This document shows positions 1 to 15,600 of a stretch of DNA of 64,000 nucleotides, piece by piece; within the stretch, counting starts at the first letter, position 1, and every line of letters starts with the position of its first letter. The translations under genes were made by a program, and so were the position numbers. The notes under the pieces are model-generated. The model made no database searches, was not told the DNA's origin, and saw nothing but the letters and a program-made list of their open reading frames with translations. Origin of the DNA: Glandiceps talaboti. Its lineage: Eukaryota; Hemichordata; Enteropneusta; Spengelidae. Location of the stretch: contig NC_135568.1 in assembly GCF_964340395.1 (NCBI RefSeq), positions 13,261,776-13,325,775 on the forward strand. The letters run 5' to 3'.

Positions 1-615
1 AATTTTTTTACGCCTAACTCAGCAACAAAATATAATATAATTGGTTATGTATGATCAAATTTCATATCGTCTGCATCGGATCGATTTCACACGTGTTATA
101 ATAACCTGTTATTTTTTCCTTCATTATTTCATCACCAGTTCATTCAACTCAGTTCTAGGAGGTCGTTAGTGCTGTTTCCATGACAATTAGAAGTATAATT
201 TTTATACTTCGGAAATGTCGCTTTTAAGTCATCATAACCGTGTGTTTTTTGATATATGTGAAATATGTGGCTCGTGTACAGTCATGTGTGTTTTAATTGT
301 TCGTACACACCCACCCCTTATATATATGCAGGATGACTAAACTGCCATGGTCAATCGTGAGTATGAATTTCCCGGATGTAGAAATGAAATGAAATACGGA
401 TGTCGTTCTTTAATAGAAGTAAAGTATGACTAACAAGTAACAGTAAACAAGAACCCACAAGAATTATTTGATAATAATTTTGGTAAAAGTCTAGGGTTAT
501 TGAATTTTGACAAAAAGTTGTTTTCACGTAAAAGCAAAATTGCAACACAACAAGTTAGCAAATTGATAATGATTTGAGTACAGAGTTACGAGCAATGATT
601 GTAACTCGGCCAACG

Positions 616-963
616 AGGCCTAATAAAAAAAATTGTGTGGTTCCGATTACGCTCAATTTTAGAATAGGTGGGGTAGGTAGATTTTTTATTTTATTTCATT
701 ATATTTTGTTTTCATGTGTGAGTGTCTAGTTCAGGTTTTCAATTGTCCGAATGGTCTCTGTGTTTTTTATTTCTTCCTATCAGATATACAGCCATTACGG
801 ATTGGAAGAATAGTTTTATATTGTCTTTTTAAGTTTATGTCAGTTTCTACATCCCTTATTTCTCGTAATTTGTTCTCGAATACGTAAAAAAAAGTTTAGG
901 GTCGGCAGTGAAAAACTAGGTGGGGGTCGGATAACCGGAACCAAACAATTATTTCTTAGGCCT
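616..963 (+). mobile_element. MITE-like element, family A, copy 1
   Basis: The element starts AGGCCTAATAAAAAAAATTG and its other end, read on the opposite strand, starts AGGCCTAAGAAATAATTG. Both continue into TGGTTCCG(A/G)TTA, giving imperfect terminal inverted repeats of about 35 bp around a T-rich core of about 280 bp. No coding capacity. Further copies are at 3668-4021 and 60865-61263. Confidence 0.7.
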
Positions 964-1451
964 GATCGACCCGAATGTTATTTTTCAACAAATTTTATAC
1001 ATTTCGTGCGTCACAATTTTGAATATTTTAGTTTTGATGTCCAAAACGATGATATATCTAAGGTTATCAATTTACTCTTTATAACAAAAGTTCAAATGAA
1101 TGAGGTTTTTTAAATGTCAAAATCCATCAAAATCCGATTCATGCAAACGATCAATCAACCTATCTATGCATGGGTACGTGTCAGTATATAGGGCGCCACA
1201 GATGTATGAACAGTCCGGGCGTGACGTAGGATTTTGGTTTGTTTATCCACCATATCAATTCTGGTGTGTCAATAACAAACTTCAATTTTTTACAATTGTT
1301 TTGAATGTTTGCAATTTATTTAATGACAAACACAGACTTGTTTTTCAAGTTAGAAAAACATAATGAAGAGGTTTTTTTTAATTTGTAGCTACATGTTACA
1401 TGAACGAATTATGCAAAGTTTACCCAAAGTATTAGCATGTGTTGATTCTAA

Positions 1452-1592
1452 AATGTATCCTTGAGTAAACAAGACAAAAACTAACACACTGGATTTGCGT
1501 CACACTGAAAAAAAATGACATTAAAATCTATCCCTGAGTAAACAAGACAAAAACTAACACACAGGATTTGCGTCACACTGAAAAAAATGGGT
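1452..1592. repeat. tandem direct repeat, two copies
   Basis: A segment containing TGAGTAAACAAGACAAAAAC and GGATTTGCGTCACACTGAAA occurs twice, about 76 bp apart, with one or two mismatches. Confidence 0.8.
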
Positions 1593-2696
1593 TTTTTTAT
1601 TCATTATTCGTTCTGGTTTATACACTTATTTGACACATGTCATCGCCATGAATTTAAATAAATGATGTTCATTTCCACTCTATTCATAATAAACATAACA
1701 AGCCGGGCAATTGAAATCAATAATTTGGTTCTTGATCATGCCCATTGTAAATTTCAGTGGCGTTTATTAAAAACACGAATAATACTTGGCGATCGTGAGC
1801 ATACTTAATCAACAACCTGACGGTCGATCGTTATATTAGCGACAACATTTTGACGTCAATCAACTCAAGCGTTCTGTTAAATATGAAATATTGTTAAAGT
1901 GCATTCTGTCAAATATCAAATATTGTTAAAGGCTGACAGAATCCTTCTTAAAACTATAAAGATATTTTTCATATGATTCCAAATACGTCATCATTGAAAT
2001 AGTGCAATGGATATTTTGACAAAGGAGTTTGCAGTAATTATTATATGCAGACATACAGTACACTGAAAAATATCATTGGGATCGAGATATCAATTTGTTA
2101 CAATATGCAAATTGGCATCATTAATATTCATATAATGTTTATTAATTTGAATATTGGTTGACTTCATTAATTAGTACTTAGTTATGTTGGTTTGATGAAT
2201 TTCAAAATATATTTTGATATGAAATAACATCATAATTTTAAAAAGATATTATTAATTTTATTATTATTTTAAATCCTGGTCACTAATATCATATGTAATC
2301 GTTTACATTTAGTGTTTCCTGTTGTCAAAATTGGTTGAAGACGAGTGTCATTTTGTACTGTTTTGTTTATACAAGGACCATAGATATTAGGGTGTATTCC
2401 TCAAACATTTAAAGTTCATCCCATGAAAGAAAAATGCTTCGCTGTAGCGGTGTGTAAGAATGAGTTAGTTGAATATTAATGATCAGTTTTTGTTCTTAAT
2501 GATTTTAACAATCTTAATTATTTTGTTCAGAAAATATAGATGTATTGTACTTTTTCTCTCGTGTCACTTTTTTTTAATTACTGAGCTTATAAACGCATTT
2601 TCTCTCTCTATTATAATGTGCGATTTTAGACCTAGGCAATCGAAAGAAAGCAATAAGAATGACATATTTCAGAGGAAATTGTTGTATTCATTCAGC

Positions 2697-2697
<1 letters not shown>

Positions 2698-2757
<60 letters not shown>
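2698..2757. repeat. (AT)n microsatellite
   Basis: Uninterrupted alternating TA of about 57 bp. Confidence 0.95.
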
Positions 2758-2758
<1 letters not shown>

Positions 2759-3667
2759 ATTCATTTGTTTATTTATCTAGTCATGTATTTCAATCTCTCC
2801 TCGGTGAATTAGTACAAATAGTATATAATCTTCCATTAGGTTCGCACTTCAATGGACTTTCCAAGGCGTTTAATCCATTTCAAACTATACCACATCTCAT
2901 TAATATTCAGCATAAATTTAAATATTAATTAGTTCATATTAGTTATAAACTAGGTACAATATTGACCCTTGTAAAGTGACTTCGTTTTAATATTGATTTG
3001 TTTATCGTTTCTAGTAAATAATTATTCTGTGTTCAAGTTGCCACATGGATGTCTTTTGTATAAATGGAAAGAAAATGTAACTAAACATCGAAAGATTTCA
3101 GTTCGCCTATTGATTCGGTTACCATAGTGACAAGTCGTGACGTCATGCCTATAGGTTATATTCATCGATACCTGTATTAGGTATTGTGTGGCTCTAAACA
3201 TGTTTTGATTGTTTTGAATACGACTAGTTTTAATGGATATTAGCTCAAGAAATTACTCAAAAAGTGCAACAGTTGCACTGTTTTCTTAGGTCGTCAATTG
3301 GGATCGCTCCTGTGCACAGCCACATATTCAATTGCTCTGCAGCAAGATACGTTTGGAAATAATGCTGAAAAACTGTTGGTGTTAATTAAGCTATCACCGT
3401 GCTCGGTTCGCAAATATCCTTCCAACAATACCTTACCATATACAAACCATGTGCCCACCCTCACCCCCAACACTCATCCCCAATGAAAACTCGCCTCTGT
3501 GCTGCTCTGTTCTGAAACAAACAGCTTTGATGTTTTTTTTACTAATATAACAGAGTCCCTTTGACTCGCGAAGATGATGGGCGTACTAAAATCATTTTCG
3601 CAAGTGGTGCGGTGCATCTTGCATGTCATGGCCCTTGAATATACAAGTGTATATATTTAACTCCTAG

Positions 3668-4021
3668 ACAAAAAATGTTTGGTTTTTCACTAAAACTTGT
3701 GTACATATTCGAGAGAGAAAAAAAAACACAATAAAATCGTGAAAATTGCGAAGTCTCGCCAGATATAGTGGATGTGGATGTGGAAACTGATATCAACTTA
3801 AAACGACAATGCAAAATTGTTCTTCCAATCTGCAATGGCTAATACATCCGATAGGAAGAAATAAACAACACGGAGACCATTTGGAAAACAATGGAAAACC
3901 TGACATAGACACTCGCACATAAAAAAAATATAAAATAAAATAAAATAAAATAAATCTACCCATTCCACCTATTCTAAAAGTGAGCTTAATCGGAACCACG
4001 CAATTTTTATTGTTAGGCCTT
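3668..4021 (-). mobile_element. MITE-like element, family A, copy 2 (inverted, partly deleted)
   Basis: Reverse-complement copy of the element at 616-963. The right end shows the TIR (TTAGGCCT preceded by an A/T run and the GGTTCCGATTA-type sequence). Near the left end the stretch between TGTTTGG and TTTTTCACT has lost about 25 bp relative to copy 1. Confidence 0.65.
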
Positions 4022-4365
4022 ATGTACACAGTGATACATATGTACTACAACAGAAGTTAATGAAGTTGAAAGAAATGTATAGTCCAGGCATCTACTTCAC
4101 AAAACTCTTTATAACAATGCAACATAGTATTATTACCTTTGACAAATATCTTACTAAAATTGCTACAACTTATCTTCAGGCGCGACGCAAACTCTAGTAT
4201 AATTGCTACATTTAAAATCCATTAACATACCTGAAAAAAGTATACACGGCTACAATGTATACGATTTGACGACATCAGCTGAGATAATGGTGACTCATGC
4301 AAAGAAAATTAATGCAGTAATTTTTGTAAGTTTTTTTGTCACACCACACTAAGAAAGTTTTTGCT

Positions 4366-4572
4366 TTAAATGCAGACGATAAAATGTAGCATTGTTGGTA
4401 ACATTTGTGTGACAATTTTGTCGAGCCAGACGATACAATGTAGCAATGTTAGCAAGATTTTGTTGAGCCAGATGACACGTATACAATGTAACAATGTTAA
4501 TAAGATGTCGTCTAGCCAGACGATAGAATGTAGCAATGTTAGCAAGATTTTGCTGCCAGACGACATTTTGCT
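4366..4572. repeat. tandem repeat, about four degenerate units
   Basis: Units of about 50-60 bp contain AATGTAGCAATGTTAGCAAG, GATTTTG and GAGCCAGACGA. Related single units appear near 9266-9355, where AGATGTTGTCGAGCCAGACG recurs. Confidence 0.7.
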
Positions 4573-5540
4573 TCAAGTCAACTGGCTCCCATTGAAATAC
4601 CTTTGAAATACGCGTACAATGAAAATAAACTGACTAAACTCATTGCAAGTACGGTGAGACACGTTCAACACGTTCTCTCTGACACACACCACATTAATCT
4701 TTCTGAGACTTAATATACGGCTATTCAATATTCTCTGAGAATGCAATTATTTATTATCGACAGGACCGAATGACAACAGATATTAAGCTATTGTCAACAG
4801 TCACGTTACAAATCTTCAGAGAAATTACCGAAAAACATGATAGATATCACTTCCAATTTACACGCTCTCTGGAGAAATTTTTGCCGGTTTTCAGGCGAGA
4901 GAAATATCACATATGTATCACGATGAGTGTTATTTTCGCGAATATGTGAGTCAATCTCTCGTGTATCGCTTTGTATCTCGCCTTCTATTATCGCAATGCT
5001 TAACAGAGGGTTACTTTTTTAGTAATTAAATTGGCAATCGCTTTTGTGTATTTATCTCGCCTTCCACTTTCAAAAGCTTTTACGTCAACAGAACAAAAAC
5101 AAAATTATTTTTTCTCGAAATTGAAGACTTGATATTTAATATTCGATAGCTATTCATCAGTTCCATTTGAGAAGCTACCATATCTTTTAATACGGCGCCT
5201 TGTGATTTATTTCGTGTGCTTTCCTACTTGTATGTATCTTTGTCAGGACTACCTATTTTCTATTATATACTAGCAGTGATAATGAATAACTTGTGTATAA
5301 TTTCATTTTCATATAGTTTTATCAATTCATTGTCCATAGTCTACCTTTTGTATTGTGATGGTTCAGTTCATTTTATTATAAAAACGAGAAAACATGATGG
5401 ATGCGCTCGATTTGCTGTGAGTAGTCCGACTATCGTTCTATAAATGCACACCAAGATCAAATAACACAACACCTTGCGAGGGGAAAATTTGAAAGAGAAT
5501 AGAGAGTTTTTAAAGTTAAAATGCAACCTAACGCTATGAG

Positions 5541-5772
5541 TTGTCGGTGGCAGAGTGGTTAAACCAATGCATATTACCACTGCTGTCAGGGTTCTAACCC
5601 ATTCAAGGTTTGGTTAAATTTCCCATGATGTAAGTAAGAAGAGTGTCGTTCAGTTTGACTCTACCGACCAACGCAGGTTTTCCCCAGATGCCCCGGTTTC
5701 CTTTTGCACTGACACTGACCTTTCCTCCTGTTATTGGGCAACGCCTGTTGAATGGTTAATAAATAAATAAAT
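5541..5772 (+). mobile_element. tRNA-derived SINE-like element
   Basis: The head reads GGTGGCAGAGTGGTTAAA, an A-box-like sequence, followed about 40 bp later by GGGTTCTAACCC, a B-box-like sequence. This is the internal RNA polymerase III promoter arrangement of a tRNA. An unrelated body follows and the element ends in a short (AAAT)n tail near 5757-5772. Confidence 0.6.
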
Positions 5773-6379
5773 ATAAAACATATATGCATGCCTAATTGTA
5801 AGGCTATGAAGTGATTATGACCGGAACAAATGCATTCAGAGAGGAAGACAGAAAGATACGTCGTTGGTCAGTCTTTAACAGGTTTCTCGACTCCTGACTC
5901 GTCGTGTCTGATCATAGACTAGCAAGAAAAGTTATGACTGTAAGAGAGTTTACTTCTTTAGCAGACGACGATGCAATCGCATAGATGCTCAATGTTCGTA
6001 GAACGAAACACATGACTCGTCTTTAACATCTGATTGGTTAACATTAGCTGACGTAATTAACATAAAATTCTACTCACAGTGTAATTCTTAATGATGACTT
6101 TGTTTTAGCTTTGTGACTGAAAGTACTGGAGACATCAAAATCGATACCTGCCATCCGGTTTATTTAGCTAATATTTACTTTGACCTGCTGACATATTGTG
6201 TTCTGACAGGAACTATCAGTCAATATCATACAAGATTTCAGTTCAAACTAGAACACTTTATAGTGTCCTCTAAGTCTATTGAAGTCGCGTGTATACTGGA
6301 GTTTAATTTTCAGCTGGCTTTCAACTTTTAATATGGACATGTAAGAGTTTGTTGCAAGATTTGTAAACCAGAAACTGTA

Positions 6380-6542
<163 letters not shown>

Positions 6543-7512
6543 CTAATTAGACTTATTTCTGCTAGCAAAATGTGACGTTCTGTAACTTCCTACTCTAAAC
6601 TTATATACTCAAGATGTGATAAGCTCTCTGTTGAGACGCGAGCTGTTACTAGAGTTAACATGTCCTACCTTTCGTAACGCACACAATATGTCATTGCGCG
6701 GTCGATTCGATCATGATGAAATAACACCATTAGATATTGGCATGGAATGTCATGCTATAAATGTCTCGTGCTCGTTCAATTTAGTCAAATTAAATTGACA
6801 ATAGAGCTACTTATCAAATGGGAAATGTTCGATATTTGTAGGTGAAAACAGAGATTAATATCCGTTTTAGCGCGAAACGTGGCAGCCAAGGCTAAACTGA
6901 AATGCACGTTATGTATTTTCAGTAATAGCGACACGTTTCCTTAGATGAAAGGTTTTAAGCAAATGTCGAATGTCACTATCATGTAGGCGAGTGTAGCTTC
7001 AAGTTCATCTAAATAAAAGGTTAACACACTCGATAAGCATGGTCGATATATTAGTGGAATTAAAACTCTTAAAACAGATTTTCTTAATCTGACCTAAAAA
7101 ACACTCTCTCATTGTTCTAGTTGATTCCTTTCACTTTTTTCTGCATTTGCCTGTATCGTTTACACCTTTGTTGGATCTCACACTCATTTTCACTGTATTC
7201 CTTGATATCTGATGTTGGAGGCTGTGTCTCATAAAGCTCAGTTTCCTTAATATTACAGTTATACCAGAAAATTTATATTTTATGTTAAGAATGTCAAACC
7301 TTTTTTTTAAAAAAAAAATCTGTATCTGTCAAATTTTAAGTTCTTTGCAGTTATAAACTTTAACCAAAGGGTTAGTGTAATACTTCACCGTCTTTCTGTC
7401 TGTTTTTTTTCCCGGGGGGGGGGGGGTATTCGCTTCATATAAGAATACATATAATTGTGCTATGTTAAATTATGTCTATCAGCTGCTACAAGAATCTCTA
7501 ACCAGAATTCTG

Positions 7513-7562
7513 GATATGATATGATATGATATGATATGATATGATATGATATGATATGATAT
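7513..7562. repeat. (ATATG)n pentanucleotide repeat
   Basis: About ten ATATG units, directly followed by a pyrimidine-rich stretch. Confidence 0.9.
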
Positions 7563-7680
7563 CTCGGTCTGTCTGTCTCTGTCTCTGTCTGTCGCTCTGT
7601 CTCTCTGTCTGTCTCTGTCTCCCTACCTCCATATCTCTCTCTTTCTCTCTCTCTCCCTCCCCCCCTCTCTCTCTCTCCCC

Positions 7681-7752
<72 letters not shown>
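7563..7752. repeat. pyrimidine-rich (CTGT)n / (CT)n tract
   Basis: CTGTCTCTGT-type repeats grade into about 70 bp of pure CT. Translations of it are low-complexity only. Confidence 0.95.
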
Positions 7753-10516
7753 CTCTTCCCCTGTATTTATAATTGTTCACCTTTTCAGTCTAAATCGTTA
7801 AATAAAATCGGGTTTTACACTGACACGGGAAAGCATATTTCGATTGATGCTTAATCGATGTGAATTCTATTCAGGTAGTAATGTATGTTCATTTTTCAGG
7901 TCGTTTGATATTTGACATCACCTATTGTGAACGATTCGTGTTTTTCTCTATTTCTTGTACATGGAAACAAAATATTTATATAGTAACGAGGTAGTGAACC
8001 TAGCCAGCAGGCAACGTTTAATTTCCTGCAATTTGGTTAACGGACAATCATGCCAGTAATAATGACACATGACAATGTGAAAGTCGGATCAAACAACGAA
8101 TGATGTGGAAAATTGCACGAGAATTATCGTTGTCATGTGTGTAAAAAGCTGGGGCAACAGAGGTTTAACCCCGCGTCACGATTTGTTCTAGTTAAAGCGG
8201 TATAAACTGAGTTTATAAGATTTTTACATAAGTTAAAATACAAACTTCGATTACGCTATTCTAGTATACTGTTAATGTCGGTGCATGCCCTCTGTGACAT
8301 TACAATTGTGTTTTCGCATTGATAGAACAGTTGATTGCATGGTAGGGAGTTCATGCACATTTTTTATACGTATGAAAAATTACGTCATTGGACTGTTTGT
8401 AAGTTGTATCTTAACACCAGGTTTGAATTCAGTCAATTGCAAGTGATGGCTAAGTATACATCAGTAAGTAGAATATTATGAGTACCTTGTAATATGTAGA
8501 AAAAATTACATCCCAAACGATATAAATTCAGCTTGTGCCTCTTTAATATTTTTGAATCAGAAATTTGAGAAATATACACTTTTGTCTACCGTAATAGGCG
8601 CCAATTCGTTTGCAAAAGAACGTCATCTGACACGACACTATTCATTGCAACATTTTAGAAATCTTACTACATCGCTACACTTCATGGGTAGCTCGACAGC
8701 GATCTTACTACCAAACCAGAGTGACTATAGAGTTTCAAATAGGAGGCACGATGTTTTTCATGTCTCACTCAGGGTTTTCTGTTACCAATAACCATATAAT
8801 AAAATACAGACACGGATAGTGTAAAGCATCTAAAATGATACATTTTATCTGACTATGAACACAAATCAATCTCACTATTGGATGAAACAAGGAAGATTAA
8901 GACATGACATTGGTTATTCATATGTGTGCATGCTAACAGCGTCTGTATCTTTTATGTAATCCATAAGAAAAACCGTTGTGTTATGAACACAGTGTCGCCG
9001 AATTGAAACTCTATAGTCTTTGTGGTTTGTCAGTACCTACATTAAATTTTATCACAGGTTCAACACAATCTTACTAAAAACTGCTTCTTTTCATTATCTA
9101 GCCAAAGAAAAATTCTTACCAACGTTGCTACATTTTCCCTGTTTGAGTTACCCATTATCTTTAGAAGTTCATCGCCCAAATCGTATACATTGTAACAACA
9201 TCATACTTTTCTTCGGGTGTGAAATGGATTAAAATGTAACAATTTCATTTTTGTTGTGTCTGATGATAAGATGTAGCAATAATTGTAAGATATTTTGTCA
9301 GCCAACTAATGAAACAGTGTAGCAAGTTTGGCAAGATGTTGTCGAGCCAGACGACGGCACGGTTTTGTTTCTGTATTTCCATTCTAGAACATTCCTAAAA
9401 CGCGTATTTAGTAGTCACGTGACAATGGATATGTGATGGATAGGGGTTATAGATAGAGAACGGCAAGTTGTGCCACGGAAACCAATCAATCAGCATTATA
9501 TTTCACGTAGACTGATGAAGCCCTTAAAAAAATTACCTGATAAAAACATTGTTTATGCGTTTTTCAATAAATTCTGGGCAAGCTGCATGTCATGTGATTA
9601 CTGTGTTTGGGTGCAGACATGACGCTGTTTACACATGTCGCCTAATACCCAGTTAGAGAAATGAATATCTTGTATTGCAGTTGCTCACATGGGTGTCAAG
9701 ACAATAGGAAAGTTCAATGTCTCTATGCAGTTTCTCATTTGACTACAATACTTGCTAATCTCAAAAAGTTTTGACAGTTATGAAATATTATCTTGCTAAG
9801 ACAAATAAGCCAACATTTCAGTAAAAAAAGTTGTATTCTTAGCTAGCATGGGTGGGGATGAAAAACTTAATATATATACGCGACATCATGTGAGCACATA
9901 CAGCAATGTATTAGCAAGAGGAAATTGAAAATGAAATGGATATACATCAGGTGATAATTAATGACTTGGGTGATTAAAAATACTACCCTTGCCTTCTTTC
10001 CAGTGCATGTACGTAGACATGAGAAAACGGAATTTGATTGGTTCGGGGGGGGGGGGGGGTGGCGACTTTCCGTCATACGTACGTGCTCATCGGAGGACTT
10101 TTACTTTTAAGATTTTGTGGAGGTTCTATTTATTTATATTATGCAAATTTATTTAAAACAGTGTGTGATTTTTGACTCATGTTAAAGTGGGTACCAAAGT
10201 AATGGGCCAATAATCATCTATTACTATTATCTACCTGTTTCTATTCTTGCGTCAGAATGTTATACATCATGCATATAATAACTTTCACTTTTTTTTGCCA
10301 GAAATTATAGGCTTTCAAAATACACTAAACTTATCTACAAATGTACAAAATATAGATAGATAATGTAGAAATGTTTTGTGGAATTTAGTAAAACTGAATC
10401 AAACGTTTAAGCCTAACCCATATTCTTTAGATATTGTAACATCATCCAACTAAAACACTTGTTTAAGCCAGGGCCATTTCTTATGCTCGCATTCATGTTA
10501 TCTCATCCTCATCCAG

Positions 10517-11861
<1,345 letters not shown>

Positions 11862-13127
11862 TTACTAAAAAATGGCAAACATTAATTTCGATAATTGGTT
11901 CGAAGTTGCACGGTCGACTGGTGTTGTGTCGTTACTATAGCGATAGTGTAAACAAGAGCGATCATGTGACTTTGAAGTCCCACGTGTCCAATTATAATGT
12001 CGGAAAACTAATAAGAACCCATGGACAAACACTGTGTGGTACGAATCGAATATTGATAAGCCCGGCGGCTTTGCATGCTGGTTATAATCGGAAAACATGT
12101 CAAAATTTTATCGGAAAAGTGTAAACGCAATATTTCGAGGGGAGGAAATTATGATGACAGCGTCGATGTTGACCGAAGTTTGCTGACATGTTTCTGCGCT
12201 CACATGCTTCAAAGCATATCATCCCGAAGACGACAGCACGTCTCTTGAATGGCAGAGCGAAGTCTGCTCTCAAACATATATTTGAATTTTGACTACAATT
12301 TTTTCCCCACTATTTATGAAAGCAAACACAAGTTTTCGATATCATATATAAAAATTTATCCCAAATTTTGAATTTTAAAAATATGAGAACGTTCCAGTTT
12401 AATGATTAGCCGTTCCAACAATGTCAGTTCCTCCCTACAATTTCGAAGAATGGATTCCAAATATAATGAGGTTAATTTATATGGTTGTTCAAATTGACCT
12501 GCTAGGGCTAGGTTACACAGCCCGTGTTGTGCAGTCATAAGACTACCAAGTTTGCGTAGGGGGAGAAACGATTACTGGAAGAGCCTCGTGTTTTTCAATA
12601 ATTATGACACGTTCCAACTGAATGCACCTTGAGGTGGTAATAACGCCTGAAATTGACATTATTGATAAGAAAATGAACTGTTACAACATTAATTGCAATT
12701 TTTCTGACATTTACACATATTTCTCATGTAAATAGAATAAGATTAATGCTTAAGGAAAAAATCCCACTATCAGGGATGTCACATTTACTATGATAAATTG
12801 TCCAGTTTTGGGGGGATATTTACATACGTGTAATATTCTAATTTTGTAGATTGAGGTCACGTGAGGATCTAGGAAAGAGAAATAAAAAGACTCAAGAAGG
12901 TTAAAGGTTAAAGGAAAATAGTTCAAAACTTGACGGTTTCTTCTGGATTTATTCAAGTTTCGTGTTAAAGAAAGTACTTAATTGTATCTATATACTCAGA
13001 GAAATTTGTTCAATTCTTATAAAGTATCTGATTTCGGAAGCGGCCGCCTTAACATTGTCAATTTCAATTCATACATCATGTCACTGATATGATATTGTAG
13101 CTTGCAAATTAAAATATGTAAATTACT

Positions 13128-13530
13128 CACTGTCGTCACTTTTGGAATAAAGATATTACGTCACTGGTCTGTTGATAAACTTTGAACTTTCCACATTGAA
13201 ACTGTCAAGTTAGGTACCATGTCGCTCTAACACCGTGACGTCACTTTTAGAGTAAAAATATTACGTCACTGGTCTGTTGATAAACTTTGACCTTTCCACA
13301 TTGAGACTGTCAAACTACGTACATCTCTTTGACAGTCATTTAAGTCACCTTTGGAGGAAAAATATTACCTAATACTGGTCTATTTACAAACTTTGAATTT
13401 TCGACATTGAGAATGTAAAGTTATGGACGTTAACATTCCGTGACGTCACTTTTTGAGTAAAAATATTACGTCACTGGTTTATTTATGAACTTTGAACTTT
13501 CCACATTGAGATAGTCAAGTGTTGTGTCTC
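13128..13530. repeat. minisatellite, four units of about 105 bp with CRE-like sites
   Basis: Each unit carries a (T)GACGTCAC-type site, an AAAATATTACGTCACTGGTC block, a GATAAACTTTGAACTTTCCA block and an ACATTGAGA(C)TGTCAA block. The third unit is the most diverged. Confidence 0.85.
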
Positions 13531-15418
13531 TTTAAACACCAAAGAGAAGTTGAATCTCATGGGCCCTTAGCATTAACATTTTTAAATTGATAGGTACATT
13601 ATAACAAATGCACTGAAAACATTGTATTTTAATTATCGAGAATATTTAGCGTTCTCCAGGGAAAACAACGAAAAAGTCAATTGGATGGTAAATATAGTAT
13701 TGGCTTTAAGGAAATGATGCATTTACAATTGGACATGCGCAGTTTGTGAAATTCTAGGACAAATGTTAAAATTTGAAGGGGGCCTTTTTATTTCACTTTT
13801 AGTCCGTCTAGCAATGTCTTTATTTTTGGCTTTCTATCAATGTTTAGTCTTAAGACATTTCTGATATTATCTTGCAAAGTTCTGTGTAAATAATCAAAGA
13901 GCAATAAGACGCATCTTGAATATTTCTATTTTTGGCTATTTTTGGATAGTTCTCTCTCAGATTAGCTTGATTTTTGTACTTTGTATAGCGCTATATTGTC
14001 ACGTTCTAATGATATATAATACAACAAGCTCTATCGAAGACACAATTTTGAACTTTTGAGAAACGAGATACGTGTACTTTTCATTGAAACCTGCCAATTT
14101 ATCCCGTCTTGTACAGCAGGAAAGCAGATAGAGCACTTGAAACATACCCCTTGCACAAAAGTTGACTGGAAAATTGGCGCTACAGTCGAAGTGGCTCAAA
14201 TTCAGGTTTTCAAAAAGGGGGAATGGTGACTTTATGAGGCACAAAAGTCGATCGCCGTCAATCAAAGCTAAGAGCCTCTCTTTCGATCCGTACGTCACTT
14301 CCGTATCAAACGTGCAAAGGGTTAATACTTTCATTTTTTTAAAAATAAAGTCGCAAAACCTTGCTTTGGTTAGGTACCTCGACAAACTACAAATCAAGCC
14401 ATAAAAATAACATGGTATAAACAGCCACGTTGTTCGTCCTAAATGTTAGGGACAAATTTGCAGCTATAAAATTTGGAGTGTTTTTTACCATGCCGCATGT
14501 TCATCACTTGAGTACAGCGTATGCAAATTCTAGCACATTTACATATTCAATCGAACGACAATATAACAATTTTTAAAAGATTTACTCCAAAATAAATGAT
14601 AAATGAACAACAGATAATTAAAATGGCGGCATATATCATGATTAACTTTTTTTGAGACAGCTTTGATAGTACTAACCGATCTTGAGCAAATTAGATGTTG
14701 TTGTTTTTTTCATTTAGTAACTTTCTTTGCATCGATCGGATATCTTACAGTACGCCACAGTATAATTTGATACAAGAATCTAATAGCATGGAGTGACATA
14801 TGTACTGATTAGCATGAACACAAAAACCAATTTATGGTAATTATCCTAGGAAAGACTTTCTTTTAAGACTGTTGGTTGAAACTGACTTGTTTACGTTTAT
14901 GTAAATTATAATAGAATTTTTTGCAAAAAATTAACAATTTGAATAACATGTACTTTTCTAAATCAGATTTGTTCCCTCAATTTATATCATTGTACGTTGC
15001 CATAGTAACGGATAGGTATAAGAATCAGTTAATTAGATTGAAGGTCGAGCTTTACCAGTGACAGGAAATAGTATAGTAGTACGGTCGACAAACAATTGCT
15101 AACAGACTTGCATTGTTGGAAAATATGCACCCCCCCCCCTCTCCCGGCTACACACACACGCGCGTTAAGGAAGATGTTATGTTTATTTTATACGTATACC
15201 AAAAAGAATGTAGCTAATAGTGTTATACACATTTAGGGGTGTGGAATGGTGGGGCGGGGGAGGGGGGTTACTGTCTGTGTAGTGTTTTATCTATTAGTGT
15301 ATGTCTATGTATGTGTGTGCCAGTTGGGGGGTGTATGTATATACATACGACGTTAGTGTGATGGTCAGCTGGGGAAATACGGTGAATGTGTGGTGTATTT
15401 GGAGGTGTAAATGGGGGG

Positions 15419-15489
<71 letters not shown>

Positions 15490-15600
15490 GTATGTATGTA
15501 TGTATGTATGTATGTATGTATGTATGTATGTGTGTGTGTGTGTGTGTGTGCATATGTGTGCATATGTGTGCGTGGGTGCCTGCATGGGTGTGTTATTACA
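15419..15600. repeat. composite microsatellite (GA)n-(GTAT)n-(GT)n
   Basis: About 68 bp of GA, then about ten GTAT units, then GT/GTGC runs. Confidence 0.95.

Noticed and set aside
5541-5620. A tRNA gene
   Set aside because: A-box and B-box-like sequences are present but the stems do not pair as a cloverleaf; a tRNA-derived SINE explains it better.
13999-14397. 132-codon frame on the minus strand
   Set aside because: Not simple repeat, but no motif, no conserved-looking composition and no partner exons were seen; another open frame overlaps it on the plus strand. Chance is likeliest, though a transcript search could change this.
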